Positions 47,499 to 57,316 of a stretch of 64,000 nt of DNA are shown in pieces; position 1 is the stretch's first letter, and each line of letters starts with the position of its first letter. Source of the stretch: Parvibaculaceae bacterium (GTDB taxonomy: Bacteria > Pseudomonadota > Alphaproteobacteria > Parvibaculales > Parvibaculaceae). Below the pieces are notes generated by a model. It did not search any database and was not told the origin of the DNA. It saw only the letters and a program-made list of their open reading frames with translations. The stretch covers positions 62,001 through 126,000 of the forward strand of contig JAPWJY010000003.1 in the NCBI GenBank assembly GCA_028283765.1, written 5' to 3'. Made by a program: the position numbers and the translations under genes.

Positions 47499-47511
47499 TC
47501 CCTCACCAGCC

Positions 47512-48090
47512 TTACCTTGGCGCGCGCTTGGCCAGAATGCGTTGCAGGGTGCGGCGATGCATGTTGAGGCGGCGCGCGGTTTCTGAGACGTTGCGGTCGC
47601 AAAGCTCATAGACGCGCTGGATATGTTCCCAGCGCACCCGGTCTGCCGACATCGGGTTTTCCGGCGGCTCGGCCTTGTCGCCGGTGCGCGCCAGCAGCGC
47701 GGCCTCGATGTCGTCGGCGTCGGCGGGCTTTGCCAGATAATCGACCGCGCCGAGCTTCACCGCCGTCACGGCGGTGGCGATGTTGCCATAGCCGGTCAGC
47801 ACCACCACACGGGCGTCGGGGCGGGCCTCCTGAAGGGTTTTCACCACTTCGAGCCCGTTGCCGTCCTCAAGGCGCAGATCGACCACCGCGAAGGCGGGCT
47901 TCAATGTGCGGGCGAACTCCTTGCCTTCGCGCACCGTGCCTGCCGCCGTCACGGCAAAGCCGCGCGAATCCATGGCGCGGGCGAGGCGGCTGAGAAAGGG
48001 GGCGTCGTCGTCGACCAGCAGCAGGGTCATCTCGACGGGCTGGTCGATGGACGGCGCGGCGGGTTCGACGGTCGTTTCTGTTTCGGTCAT
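47512..48090 (-). CDS. regA: RegA/ActR/PrrA redox response regulator
   Basis: Two-component response regulator of 192 residues. The receiver domain has the acidic pair in LLLVDDDAPF, phospho-acceptor Asp71 (AVVDLRLEDGNGLEV) and Lys in YLAKPADADD. The C-terminal Fis-type helix-turn-helix SETARRLNMHRRTLQRILAK is nearly invariant in RegA/ActR/PrrA. These proteins control respiration, carbon and nitrogen fixation according to redox state. It lies 113 bases behind regB on the same strand. Confidence 0.95.
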   Translation of the reverse strand: MTETETTVEPAAPSIDQPVEMTLLLVDDDAPFLSRLARAMDSRGFAVTAAGTVREGKEFARTLKPAFAVVDLRLEDGNGLEVVKTLQEARPDARVVVLTGYGNIATAVTAVKLGAVDYLAKPADADDIEAALLARTGDKAEPPENPMSADRVRWEHIQRVYELCDRNVSETARRLNMHRRTLQRILAKRAPR

Positions 48091-48203
48091 GTCGCCATGG
48101 TCTCCGTTTTCCGGCTCATGTTCGGGGATAACTTAGGCTCAAGTGCCGCGGAGACCAAATGCCTCATTGCCGCGGGCGGAACGGGGTTCGGGCCGGGCGT
48201 GCC

Positions 48204-49565
48204 TCACGGATACATATTATCCGCCTCGATCGCGTCGCGGGGCCATTCCACCTTGATCAGCGCGCCGCTCTGGCCATCGGCGCGGTTGCCGATCTGGACG
48301 CGCGCGCCGGTCCGCTCCAGCAGCGTCTTGGCGATGAAGACGCCAAGACCCATGCCCTCGTGCCCGCCCTCATCGCCACTGGCCTTGCCGCCCCGGCGCG
48401 GCCGGGTGGTGACGTAGGGCTCACCAAGCCGGTCGAGCACGTCGGCGGCAAAGCCGGGGCCATCGTCCCTGATCTCGATGCGGACGCGCTTGCGTGAGTA
48501 CCAGGCATGAAGAATCACTTCGGAGCGGGCGAAGTCGGTGGCGTTTTCCACCAGATTGCCCAGCCCGAACATCATTTCCGGGCGGCGGCGTATCTGCGGC
48601 TCGAAGGCGTCGTCGTCGCCCTCCTCGATGTCCATGTGGAACTCGATGTCGCTGCCCTGCCAGGGCTGCATGATCTCATCGAGAAGCACTGTCAGCGGCA
48701 GGCGGGAATAAACCGCGTCGGCCTCGTCGGGCTTGCGGGCGAGGCGGGACAGGATTTCCTTGCAGCGCTCCGCCTGACTGTTGAGCAGTTGCAGGTCTTC
48801 CGTCGTCTGTTCCGGTGAAAGCCCGCCCCTCAGCAGTTCCTTGGAGACGAGAGCAATGGTGCCGAGCGGGGTGCCAAGCTCATGGGCGGCGGCGGCGGCG
48901 AGCCCGTCGAGCGCCGTCAGGCGCTGGGCCCGGGCAAGCACGTGCTGGGTGGCGGAAAGCGCATTGGACATGCGCCGCGCCTCATGGGCGACCCGCCAGG
49001 CATAGGCCGCCATGAAGCCGATGCCGAGCGACAGCGCGGCCCAGATGCCGGTCAGATAGACCCTGGAGAGCCGGAACGGCTCGCTTTCGAGCCAGGGCAG
49101 GGGCTCATGAAAGATGGCGAGGGCGGCGACCAGCCCGAAGGTGAGGATCAGCAGCAGGATGGTGCTGCGCAGCGACAGCGCGGTCGCGGAAATGGTAACC
49201 GGCGCCATGAACAGCAGGGCGAACGGGTTTTCGAGCCCGCCGGTCAGATAGAGCAGCACCGCGAGCTGGAGAATGTCGAAGGCGAAATAGAGCGCCGCCT
49301 GCCACTCGGGGATGCGCACGGAGGCCGAATAGCGCAGCGTGAGGATGACATTGAGCCAGGCCGAGGCCGCAATGGCGGCAAGGCAGAAGCCGAGGGGGAG
49401 GGGATAGCCGAACGCCAGATTGACGCTGAGCACGGCGACGAGCTGCCCGGCGATGGCCAGCCAGCGCAGCACGACCAGCGTCTGGAGCCGGACCCGGCCG
49501 GACGCATCCTCCGAGGGGCTGCGCAGCCGCCACCACGGCAATTCGGTTTCCGTTATCGAAAGCAT
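48204..49565 (-). CDS. regB: RegB/ActS/PrrB redox sensor histidine kinase
   Basis: Sensor kinase of 453 residues with about six N-terminal membrane helices (about 30-190). The quinone-sensing motif GGLENPF is at 109-115 between helices. The phosphorylated histidine is His228 in AAAAHELGTPLG, and Cys268 (QAERCKEIL) lies exactly 40 residues later, the same spacing as His225 and Cys265 of Rhodobacter capsulatus RegB. The ATPase domain follows (LVENATDFA, DDGPGFA, GMGLGVFIAKTLLERTG). The start at 49565 is chosen because the upstream extension of the frame overlaps the preceding gene and is not membrane-like. Confidence 0.95.
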   Translation of the reverse strand: MLSITETELPWWRLRSPSEDASGRVRLQTLVVLRWLAIAGQLVAVLSVNLAFGYPLPLGFCLAAIAASAWLNVILTLRYSASVRIPEWQAALYFAFDILQLAVLLYLTGGLENPFALLFMAPVTISATALSLRSTILLLILTFGLVAALAIFHEPLPWLESEPFRLSRVYLTGIWAALSLGIGFMAAYAWRVAHEARRMSNALSATQHVLARAQRLTALDGLAAAAAHELGTPLGTIALVSKELLRGGLSPEQTTEDLQLLNSQAERCKEILSRLARKPDEADAVYSRLPLTVLLDEIMQPWQGSDIEFHMDIEEGDDDAFEPQIRRRPEMMFGLGNLVENATDFARSEVILHAWYSRKRVRIEIRDDGPGFAADVLDRLGEPYVTTRPRRGGKASGDEGGHEGMGLGVFIAKTLLERTGARVQIGNRADGQSGALIKVEWPRDAIEADNMYP

Positions 49566-49590
49566 ATTCAGAGACCCCCACCTTGGCGCA

Positions 49591-50622
49591 TTACCCGTTG
49601 GCGGGCCAATGTCCGCCCAGGGGTCTTGTCTCGCCGATCCGCATGATCCACAGATTTGACGGATCATAGCCTTTCGCCTTGCCCGCGGCCATGAAGCGTT
49701 GCGGTGGCTCGAACGGCGGCTCAAGCGTCAGCAGCACCGTGCCCCAGTGCATCCCCACCAGCCGGTGGGCGGCAAGGTCGAGCCCCATCTGCACCGCTTG
49801 CTCGGGCGTTGCATGGGAGGCGTGCATCATCTCCTCGGGCGCATAGGCGCCGATGCCAAGAAGGGCGGTGTCGAACGGGCCGTACTGCTCGCCGATCTCC
49901 TTGAAGACGGGGCCGTAGCCCGAATCGCCGCCGAAAAAGAGGTAATGACCAGGGCTGCGGATCGCGAAACCCGCCCACAGCGTCTTGTTGGTGTCGAACC
50001 CGGTCCGCCTCGACCAGTGCACGACCGGCAGGGCGGTGAACTCGGTCTCGCCGACCTTGTGGGACTGGTACCAGTCGAGTTCCACCACATGGGTGAAGCC
50101 GCGGGCATGGAAGAATTCGCCGAGCTTGAGCGGCACGATCACCAGCATCCGGTCCTTGCCGGGCAGCTTTGCGAGCGCCCGCTCGTCCAGATGATCATAA
50201 TGATTGTGGCTGACGATCAGCACGTCGACGGGCGGCAGCGCCGGGATGGCGATCCCCGCCCTGACATAGCGTTTGGGGCCGAGCCCGGCAGGCCCCGCAT
50301 AGGTGGTGAGGTAGGGGTCCGTCAGCACGGTCAGGCCGCCCATCCGGATCAGGAAGGAGGCATGACCGAGCCAGGTGGTGAAATCGTGACCCGCGGCAAG
50401 ATGATGATTGAGCGCGTTCAGCGCTTCCGGGCGCGGCACCACGTGGCCTGCGGGAATGTCCACCTTCTGGCGGCCCATCCTGAACATGTCGAACAGGTAG
50501 GGCGCCACATGCTTCATGCGCGCGGCGCTGCGGCGCGGGCTCCCTTTCGGATTGCGAAAAGTGCCATTTGAAAGATGATGCCAGGGCCGGGGGGAAGCCG
50601 GTGAGGGGCGCGTTTTTTTCAT
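49591..50622 (-). CDS. Metallo-beta-lactamase-fold hydrolase, UlaG/NAPE-PLD-like
   Basis: Protein of 343 residues with the metal-binding motif SHNHYDHLD, a GHASFLIRM start of the fold and the late ligands GGDSGY and GMHWGT. It belongs to the UlaG/NAPE-PLD-like branch that cleaves phosphodiester or lactone bonds in small molecules or lipids. The N-terminal 35 residues are basic and proline-rich, and MKHVAPYLF may be the true start (50517). It lies 25 bases ahead of regB on the same strand, so regB may be read from its transcript. Confidence 0.85.
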   Translation of the reverse strand: MKKTRPSPASPRPWHHLSNGTFRNPKGSPRRSAARMKHVAPYLFDMFRMGRQKVDIPAGHVVPRPEALNALNHHLAAGHDFTTWLGHASFLIRMGGLTVLTDPYLTTYAGPAGLGPKRYVRAGIAIPALPPVDVLIVSHNHYDHLDERALAKLPGKDRMLVIVPLKLGEFFHARGFTHVVELDWYQSHKVGETEFTALPVVHWSRRTGFDTNKTLWAGFAIRSPGHYLFFGGDSGYGPVFKEIGEQYGPFDTALLGIGAYAPEEMMHASHATPEQAVQMGLDLAAHRLVGMHWGTVLLTLEPPFEPPQRFMAAGKAKGYDPSNLWIMRIGETRPLGGHWPANG

Positions 50623-50716
50623 CGCCTCAAGATAGGCACTGGCAGGCCGCTGTAAAAGGCGGAAAACCGCCGGACCGGGCCCGTGGAGCCGATCCGGAGC
50701 TATTTTTCCATATTGT

Positions 50717-51325
50717 TTACGGGGCGCCTGCCGCCTCCAGCAGCTTGACGATGTCGTTGAAGCGGCGCTCCTTCGCGATGTCCAGCGCGGTGCGTCCCGT
50801 CAGGTCCGTTTCGGTCAGGTCCGCCTTGTAGGCGATCAGGACCTTGACCACGCCGGTGCTGTGCTGGCGGGTGGCGACGATGAGGGGCACGTCGCGGTCG
50901 GCGCCGGTCTTGTTGGCGTCGGCGCCGCCGGCCAGCAATATCTCGGCCAGACCGTCATTGCCATTGAAGGCGACGATGTTGAGGGCGGCGTTGCCGTCCC
51001 GGTCCGTGCTGTCGGGACGCGCGCCCCGGGCCAGCAGGTAGCGGACCGCATCGTTCTGGCCCTTCTGGGCCGCGAGCACGATGGCGGGGGTGCCGGAAAC
51101 GTCCGTGCCGTCCGGCGAAAGGCCGCGCAGGATCGCCTTGTTGATCTCGGACAGATCGCCCTTGGCCGCCGAATCGGCGATCGTGGTGTCGGCGCCGACC
51201 GTGTTGCCGAAATCGGCCCGGGCCGGACCCGATACGGCGAAACCAAGGCCAAGCGCCAGAGCGGCTATCGCCAGTTTTCGGGAAAGAAGGGCCGGAAAAG
51301 GGCCTGAACCTGTGGGCCGTGTCAT
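50717..51325 (-). CDS. Exported ankyrin-repeat protein
   Basis: Protein of 202 residues with a signal peptide (basic start, hydrophobic LAIAALALGLGFAVSG, cleavage after ARA near residue 37) and about four ankyrin repeats (TPAIVLAAQKGQNDAVRYLL, NAALNIVAFNGNDGLAEILL and two more). It is probably periplasmic and mediates protein contacts; no enzyme motif is visible. It is divergent from the Sco gene across about 150 bases. Confidence 0.87.
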   Translation of the reverse strand: MTRPTGSGPFPALLSRKLAIAALALGLGFAVSGPARADFGNTVGADTTIADSAAKGDLSEINKAILRGLSPDGTDVSGTPAIVLAAQKGQNDAVRYLLARGARPDSTDRDGNAALNIVAFNGNDGLAEILLAGGADANKTGADRDVPLIVATRQHSTGVVKVLIAYKADLTETDLTGRTALDIAKERRFNDIVKLLEAAGAP

Positions 51326-51487
51326 ATCGCCACCTGAATTTTATGTCTTTCCGCGCTAGGGTCGCACCGCCTGTTACGCGGCGTCTGGCCGGTTCCGGCG
51401 GGGAAAGAAGCGCGGGGACCCGCGCGAAGGGGCAGACTGTAGGGCCGTGGACCATGGCTCGGCAAGCCGGTTAAGGAAGTGAAAGAG

Positions 51488-52087
51488 ATGAACAAGACAC
51501 GCTGGATCATGCTTCTTGCCGCCCTGATCGTTCTTCTGGCGGGCGGCGGCTGGTACATAAATGGCCGCATGGAGGCGCAGGAGGAGGCTGCCTCCTCGGG
51601 AGAAGTACTGATCGGCGGGCCGTTCAGGCTCACCAACCAGAACGGCGAGAGCGTGACCGAGCAGAATTTCCAGGGCAAGTTCATGCTGGTCTATTTCGGC
51701 TACACTTTCTGCCCCGACGTCTGCCCGACCGAACTCCAGATCATGACTTCGGCGCTGGGCGAGCTGGGAACGGATGCCTCGAACGTGGTGCCCATTTTCG
51801 TGACCGTCGATCCGGAGCACGACACCGTGGCCGTCATGGCCGATTACGTGAAGCATTTTTCGCCCCGTCTCGTCGGGCTGACCGGTACTGCCGAGCAGAT
51901 CGCTGCAGCCGCGAAAGCCTACCGGGTCTTCTATCAGAAGGTGACGGATGACAGCGCGACCGGCGGCTACAGCATGGATCATTCATCCATCATTTATCTG
52001 ATGGGGCCTGACGGGCGCTTCATCGAGCATTTCGGCCCGGGCACCACGCCTGAGCAGATGGCGGCGGGCATCAGGAAATATCTTTGA
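51488..52087 (+). CDS. Sco1/SenC/PrrC-family copper chaperone
   Basis: Membrane-anchored thioredoxin-fold protein of 199 residues, expected in the periplasm, that delivers copper to cytochrome oxidase. One N-terminal helix (about 7-25) is followed by the copper motif FCPDVCP with Cys75 and Cys79, and the third ligand His165 in SMDHSSII. Start 51488 has GAAAGAG upstream; a GTG at 51479 is the alternative. It lies 210 bases ahead of ccoN, consistent with a role in cbb3 oxidase assembly. Confidence 0.93.
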   Translation: MNKTRWIMLLAALIVLLAGGGWYINGRMEAQEEAASSGEVLIGGPFRLTNQNGESVTEQNFQGKFMLVYFGYTFCPDVCPTELQIMTSALGELGTDASNVVPIFVTVDPEHDTVAVMADYVKHFSPRLVGLTGTAEQIAAAAKAYRVFYQKVTDDSATGGYSMDHSSIIYLMGPDGRFIEHFGPGTTPEQMAAGIRKYL

Positions 52088-52168
52088 GAACAATTCTCCG
52101 CCGTCGGACGCCCGAATAATTATCCCCGGATTTATGCCTCTGCGACAAGCTGCGCGCTTTCATTCTGG

Positions 52169-52201
52169 CCCGTAATCAAATAACCCTATTATCGTTACGG
52201 G
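52169..52201. promoter_or_regulatory. Dyad upstream of ccoN
   Basis: CCCGTAA at 52169-52175 and TTACGGG at 52195-52201 form a perfect 7-bp inverted repeat, with further partial symmetry inside the AT-rich 19-base spacer. It ends 96 bases before the ccoN start. It could be an operator or a leader hairpin. I find no convincing TTGAT-N4-ATCAA FNR site in this gap. Confidence 0.45.
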
Positions 52202-52297
52202 TTTGCCGCTGATCTGTTTGCGGTGGCGGGGGGATGACCGGAAACGGGGCACGGCCAGAATAATTTTTGCTTCGGCAATCAGCGAGGAGACCGTCGT

Positions 52298-53980
52298 ATG
52301 GCAACGGCGAGAGAACCGGGACTGCGCGTTCCCGGAATGTTGACATCCGCCTCGTGGGCAACAGGGGCGGCCTTCGTCATCGGCGCCCTGTGGAGCCTTA
52401 CCGTGGCGGCGAAGGCGAAAGACTGGGGCATGGCTGTCCATGCCTGGATTTTTCTGGCCTTTTTCCTCGGGGGAATTTTCTGGCTGGGGCTCCGGCATCT
52501 GAATGCGGTGGAGGGGAAAACCGACGATGACGGCACCGGCTATAATGACGGCGTCATCAAGGCCGGTGTGATCGCCACGCTGTTCTGGGGCATCGCGGGA
52601 TTTCTGGCGGGCGTTTATATCGCCGCCGAACTCGCCTTTCCACTGTTGAACTTCGATCTTTCCTTTCTGAGCTTCGGCCGCTTGCGGCCGCTCCACACCT
52701 CGGCGGTGATCTTCGCCTTCGGCGGCAATGCGCTCATCGCCACGTCCTTTTACGTGGTGCAGCGCACTTGCCGGACGCGGCTTGCGGGCGACATCGCGCC
52801 CTGGTTCATCTTCTGGGGCTACCAGCTTTTCATCGTGGTCGCCGCCACCGGCTATCTGATGGGGATCACTCAGGGCAAGGAATATGCCGAGCCTGAATGG
52901 TATGCCGACATCTGGCTCACTATCGTCTGGGTGACCTATCTGCTGGTGTTCATGCTGACGCTCGCCAAGCGCAAGGAACCCCATATCTATGTGGCGAACT
53001 GGTTCTATCTGGCCTTTATCGTCACGATCGCGATGCTGCACATCTGCAACAATCTTTCGATCCCGCAGACGGTGTTCTCCAGCAAGAGCTATCAGCTTTT
53101 CTCCGGCGTGCAGGACGCGCTGGTCGAATGGTGGTACGGGCACAATGCGGTGGGCTTCTTCCTGACCGCCGGGTTCCTCGGGATGATGTATTATTTCGTG
53201 CCCAAGCGCGCGAACCGTCCCGTCTATTCCTACCGGCTCTCGATCATCCATTTCTGGTCGCTGATCTTCATCTATATCTGGGCGGGTCCGCACCACCTGC
53301 ATTACACCGCCCTGCCGGACTGGGCGCAGACGCTGGGCATGACCTTCTCGATCATGCTGTGGATGCCCTCATGGGGCGGTATGATCAACGGCCTGATGAC
53401 GCTTTCGGGCGCATGGGACAAGCTGCGCACGGACCCCGTGATCCGGATGCTCGTCGTCTCCGTCGCCTTCTACGGCATGTCCACCTTCGAGGGGCCGGTC
53501 ATGTCGGTGAAGGAGGTCAACTCGCTTTCTCACTATACGGACTGGACCATCGGCCACGTTCATTCAGGCGCGCTCGGCTGGGTCGGTTTCGTCACCTTCG
53601 GCGCGGTCTATTGCCTGGTGCCGTGGCTGTGGAAACGCGAGCGGCTCTATTCGATGGCGCTGGTCTCGTGGCACTTCTGGATCGCGACCCTCGGCATCGT
53701 GCTCTACATCACCTCCATGTGGGTGTCGGGCATTCTTCAGGGCCTGATGTGGCGCAGCTACGACACGAACGGCTTTCTTGAATATTCGTTCGTGGAAAGC
53801 GTCGCGGCGATGCACCCCTTCTATGTCATCCGGATGCTGGGCGGCGTGCTCTATCTCGTGGGTGGCGCGATCATGGTCTACAACTGCTGGCGGACGATCA
53901 GAGGCGATCTCCGGGCCAAGGAACCAGTGACGCAGGATGATCTCGCGCATCGCGTGCTCATGCCTTCGCCTGCTGATTGA
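52298..53980 (+). CDS. ccoN: cbb3-type cytochrome oxidase subunit I
   Basis: Catalytic heme-copper subunit of the high-affinity cbb3 oxidase, 560 residues and about 12-14 membrane helices. The [18 protein letters not shown] segment carries the low-spin heme ligand; [15 protein letters not shown] carries a CuB ligand and the cross-linked tyrosine; [15 protein letters not shown] supplies the histidine pair, and [12 protein letters not shown] the C-terminal heme histidines. GAGGAG precedes the start. It heads the ccoNOQPGHIS cluster. Confidence 0.97.
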   Translation: MATAREPGLRVPGMLTSASWATGAAFVIGALWSLTVAAKAKDWGMAVHAWIFLAFFLGGIFWLGLRHLNAVEGKTDDDGTGYNDGVIKAGVIATLFWGIAGFLAGVYIAAELAFPLLNFDLSFLSFGRLRPLHTSAVIFAFGGNALIATSFYVVQRTCRTRLAGDIAPWFIFWGYQLFIVVAATGYLMGITQGKEYAEPEWYADIWLTIVWVTYLLVFMLTLAKRKEPHIYVANWFYLAFIVTIAMLHICNNLSIPQTVFSSKSYQLFSGVQDALVEWWYGHNAVGFFLTAGFLGMMYYFVPKRANRPVYSYRLSIIHFWSLIFIYIWAGPHHLHYTALPDWAQTLGMTFSIMLWMPSWGGMINGLMTLSGAWDKLRTDPVIRMLVVSVAFYGMSTFEGPVMSVKEVNSLSHYTDWTIGHVHSGALGWVGFVTFGAVYCLVPWLWKRERLYSMALVSWHFWIATLGIVLYITSMWVSGILQGLMWRSYDTNGFLEYSFVESVAAMHPFYVIRMLGGVLYLVGGAIMVYNCWRTIRGDLRAKEPVTQDDLAHRVLMPSPAD

Positions 53981-53991
53981 GGAGCGTCTAG

Positions 53992-54726
53992 ATGGCCAGT
54001 TTTTCTCATGACAGAATCGAAAAGAACTCGATTCTCCTGCTGCTCCTCACCCTCGTCGTGGTCTCCATCGGTGGGCTCGTCGAGATCGTGCCGACCTTTC
54101 TGATCAAGAGCACCATCGAGGATGTGAAGGGCGTCCGTCCCTACAGCCCGCTGGAGCTGGAAGGGCGCAACATCTACATACGTGAAGGCTGCTATCTCTG
54201 CCACAGCCAGATGATCCGCTCGCTGCGCGCGGAGGTCGAGCGTTACGGCCATTATTCACTGGCGGCTGAAAGCATGTACGACCATCCGTTCCAGTGGGGG
54301 TCGAAGCGCATCGGGCCCGATCTGGCGCGTATCGGCGGCAAATATTCCGACGAGTGGCAGCGCCTCCATCTGGAGAATCCGCGTCAGGTGGTACCGGAAT
54401 CGGTGATGCCCGGTTTCCCGTTCCTTGCAACGACGCCGCTCGACTATTCGGAAATCCAGGATGACATGCGCGCGCTCATCGCCACGGGTGTGCCTTATAC
54501 AGATGAGGACGTCGCCAACGCGAAGGCGGATCTGGAAGCCCAGGTCAATCCCGACGCGCCGGGCGCCGATGGCCTGGCCAAGCGTTATCCCAAGGCGGTT
54601 GTGCGCACGTTCGACGGGAAAGACCCGGCGCAGGTGACGGAGATGGACGCGCTGATCGCCTATCTCCAGATGCTGGGTACGCTGGTCGATTTCAACGCGT
54701 ATGAAAATGCGGACTTCAAGCAATAG
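53992..54726 (+). CDS. ccoO: cbb3-type cytochrome oxidase subunit II
   Basis: Membrane-anchored monoheme cytochrome c of 244 residues. One N-terminal helix (about 14-33) precedes the heme motif CYLCH (Cys67, Cys70, His71) in [28 protein letters not shown] and VMPGFPFL (axial Met region) are typical. It starts 11 bases after ccoN. Confidence 0.97.
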   Translation: MASFSHDRIEKNSILLLLLTLVVVSIGGLVEIVPTFLIKSTIEDVKGVRPYSPLELEGRNIYIREGCYLCHSQMIRSLRAEVERYGHYSLAAESMYDHPFQWGSKRIGPDLARIGGKYSDEWQRLHLENPRQVVPESVMPGFPFLATTPLDYSEIQDDMRALIATGVPYTDEDVANAKADLEAQVNPDAPGADGLAKRYPKAVVRTFDGKDPAQVTEMDALIAYLQMLGTLVDFNAYENADFKQ

Positions 54727-54734
54727 GCAGCGCC

Positions 54735-54914
54735 ATGAGCGATTATGAACTCTATGTCTTTTTGCGTGTCTGGGGCGGCAGCGGCGGGCTCGTTCTGATC
54801 TTCGTGCTCTTCCTCATCTTCAGCGGCTATGCGCTGTGGCCCGCCAATCGCGACAAATTCGACCATCTCGCCCGTCTTCCGCTCGATGACGATGATGCAG
54901 GACCCCGCCCATGA
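54735..54914 (+). CDS. ccoQ: cbb3-type cytochrome oxidase subunit IV
   Basis: Small one-helix subunit of 59 residues, starting MSDYELYVFLRVWGG with a hydrophobic segment at about 17-34 and an acidic C-terminus. It stabilises the oxidase. It starts 8 bases after the ccoO stop and its stop overlaps the ccoP start by four bases (ATGA). Size and order identify it. Confidence 0.92.
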   Translation: MSDYELYVFLRVWGGSGGLVLIFVLFLIFSGYALWPANRDKFDHLARLPLDDDDAGPRP

Positions 54915-55798
54915 CCCAGGAACACAAACATCGCGATGACCTTTCGGGTGTGGACACCACGGGCCATGAGTGGGACGGCATCCGGGAACTGAACAATCCC
55001 CTGCCGAAATGGTGGCTCTACACCTTTTATGCCTGCATTCTTGTGGCGGCGGTATATTGGGTGCTGTGGCCGACCTGGCCCTATATCCATGACGGAGTCT
55101 GGACCCATACGAACGGCGTCCTGTCCTATGTCCAGCGCGACACGGTGAGGCAGGAACTGGCCGCGGTGGCGGCGGGCCGCCAGCAGACGCTCGACCAGAT
55201 CACGAAGACGCCGATTGAGAATGTCGCCAGCAACAGCCAGCTCATGGAAGTGGCGCTGGCGGGTGGCAAGGCCGCGTTCGGCGACAATTGCGCGCCCTGC
55301 CATGGTTCCAATGCGGCGGGCAGCAAGGGTTTCGCCAACCTCAACGACGACGACTGGCTCTGGGGCGGTTCGCTGAAGGAGATTCAGCAGACCATCACCC
55401 ACGGCATCCGCTGGGAGGCGGATGATGAGACGCACCAGAACCAGATGCCGCGCTTCCTGAAAGACGGGATGCTGCCGCGCGATCAGGTCAATGACGTGGT
55501 GGAATATGTGCTGTCCTTCTCCGGCCGGGAGGATGACAAGGCGGCGGCCACACGCGGCGCGGCGGTGTTCGCCGCCAATTGCGTGACCTGTCATGGTGCG
55601 GACGGCAAGGGCAACAAGGATCTGGGCGCGCCCAACCTGACCGATGCGATCTGGCTCTATGGTGGCGACAAGAATACAATTCTTGAAACCGTGTCCAATG
55701 GTCGCGGCGGCGTCATGCCAGCTTGGAACAGCCGTCTCAGTGAAGGCACCATCAAGGAACTTGCACTCTATGTGCATTCTCTTGGTGGCGGAAAATAA
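54911..55798 (+). CDS. ccoP: cbb3-type cytochrome oxidase subunit III (diheme)
   Basis: Membrane-anchored diheme cytochrome c of 295 residues. A helix at about 35-53 follows the conserved GIRELNNPLPKWW. The two heme motifs are CAPCH (Cys127, Cys130, His131) and CVTCH (Cys224, Cys227, His228). It passes electrons from soluble or membrane cytochrome c to the oxidase. Translation is coupled to ccoQ. Confidence 0.97.
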   Translation: MTQEHKHRDDLSGVDTTGHEWDGIRELNNPLPKWWLYTFYACILVAAVYWVLWPTWPYIHDGVWTHTNGVLSYVQRDTVRQELAAVAAGRQQTLDQITKTPIENVASNSQLMEVALAGGKAAFGDNCAPCHGSNAAGSKGFANLNDDDWLWGGSLKEIQQTITHGIRWEADDETHQNQMPRFLKDGMLPRDQVNDVVEYVLSFSGREDDKAAATRGAAVFAANCVTCHGADGKGNKDLGAPNLTDAIWLYGGDKNTILETVSNGRGGVMPAWNSRLSEGTIKELALYVHSLGGGK

Positions 55799-55801
55799 AC
55801 T

Positions 55802-57316
55802 GTGACAGAACTATCGCTTGAAGGGCTTGCCGCCCGGGCAGCACAGGAAGCGTCTCATCCTCATGGTGTGGCGGGCGAGATAATAACGCCCGTCAATTCC
55901 AGCAAGAACCGGCCCATGTATGCGAGCCGGGTGAAAGTCTATCCCAAGCTCGTCCATGGCTTCTTCCGCAAGATGAAGTGGATCGTCATGGCGGTGACGC
56001 TCGGCATCTATTATCTGACGCCGTGGCTGCGCTGGCACCGGGGACCGGGCCTGCCCGATCAGGCGGTTCTGCTCGATTTCGCCCACAGCCGGTTTTACTT
56101 CTTCTTCATCGAAATCTGGCCCGAGGAAATCTACTACATCACGGGCTTGCTGATTCTTGCGGCCATCGGACTCTTTCTGGTCACCAGCGTCGCGGGGCGG
56201 GTGTGGTGCGGCTATACCTGCCCGCAGACGGTGTGGACCGATCTTTTCATCCATGTCGAGCGCTGGATCGAGGGCGACCGTTCCGCGCGCATCCGTCTCG
56301 ACCGGGAAGGCTGGAGCGTCCGTAAACTTTTCCTCAAGGTTTCAAAGCATATCGTCTGGCTGCTGATCGCGCTGGCGACGGGTGGCGCCTGGGTCTTTTA
56401 TTTTGCGGATGCGCCGGCGCTCGCGGACCAGCTCTGGCATCTCGATGCGCCGGTCATCGCCTGGGGTGCCATTGCCGCCTTCACGGCCTCCACCTACCTT
56501 CTGGGCGGTATCGCCCGGGAGCAGGTCTGCATCTACATGTGCCCGTGGCCGCGCATCCAGGGGGCGATGTTCGACGAGGAGTCGCTGCTCGTCTCCTACA
56601 AGGCGGACCGGGGCGAACTGCGCGGACCCCACAAGAAGGGGACAAGCTGGGAGGGGCGCGGCGATTGCATCGACTGCGGCCAGTGCGTCGTCGCCTGCCC
56701 GATGGGCATCGACATCCGCGACGGGATGCAGCTTGAGTGCATCCAGTGCGCGCTCTGCATCGACGCCTGCAACGACATCATGGACCGGATCGAGCGCCCG
56801 CGCGGCCTGATCGGCTACGATACGCTGAGCAATCCCGATCGCCGCCGGGCGGGGTTGAAACAGCGTTTCCGCATCGCGCGCCCGCGCACCCTTGTCTATG
56901 CCGCCGCCATGCTGCTGGTCGGCGGGATTATGCTTTATGCGCTGACCCACCGCCAGACGCTGGAACTGAACGTGCTGCCGGACCGCAACCCGCTGTTCGT
57001 CACCCTGTCGGACGGTTCGATCCGCAACGGCTATACGCTCAAGATCCAGAACAAGGAGTTGACCGGCCATAATTACAGGGTCAGCATCGTGGGGCTCGAT
57101 GGCGCGCGTCTTATTCGCGCCGTGCCCGACGAGGCCGATCCCTCCATGGTGCTGGTCGGCGCGGATACGCTGCGCGCGGTCAAATATTTCATCGCGCTGC
57201 CGCCTGACAAGCTTTCGCAGGTGAAGGATGGCGAGGCCGCCTTCTCCATCCGCGTCACGCGGCTCGACGACGGCACGATTACGGAAACGGAAACCGGTTT
57301 CAGGGGGCCGCAATGA
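55802..57316 (+). CDS. ccoG: Oxidase accessory protein, polyferredoxin
   Basis: Membrane protein of 504 residues (also FixG/RdxA) with about five helices and two [4Fe-4S] motifs, CIDCGQCVVACPMG and CIQCALCIDACND. It is a cupric reductase-like factor for copper delivery to cbb3 oxidase. The C-terminal periplasmic domain is immunoglobulin-like. GTG at 55802 lies 3 bases after ccoP, and the end overlaps ccoH by four bases. Confidence 0.95.
   Translation: MTELSLEGLAARAAQEASHPHGVAGEIITPVNSSKNRPMYASRVKVYPKLVHGFFRKMKWIVMAVTLGIYYLTPWLRWHRGPGLPDQAVLLDFAHSRFYFFFIEIWPEEIYYITGLLILAAIGLFLVTSVAGRVWCGYTCPQTVWTDLFIHVERWIEGDRSARIRLDREGWSVRKLFLKVSKHIVWLLIALATGGAWVFYFADAPALADQLWHLDAPVIAWGAIAAFTASTYLLGGIAREQVCIYMCPWPRIQGAMFDEESLLVSYKADRGELRGPHKKGTSWEGRGDCIDCGQCVVACPMGIDIRDGMQLECIQCALCIDACNDIMDRIERPRGLIGYDTLSNPDRRRAGLKQRFRIARPRTLVYAAAMLLVGGIMLYALTHRQTLELNVLPDRNPLFVTLSDGSIRNGYTLKIQNKELTGHNYRVSIVGLDGARLIRAVPDEADPSMVLVGADTLRAVKYFIALPPDKLSQVKDGEAAFSIRVTRLDDGTITETETGFRGPQ

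Noticed and set aside
52088-52297. An FNR/FixK box for ccoN
   Set aside because: Only fragments such as AATCAA are present; no two half-sites have the right spacing.
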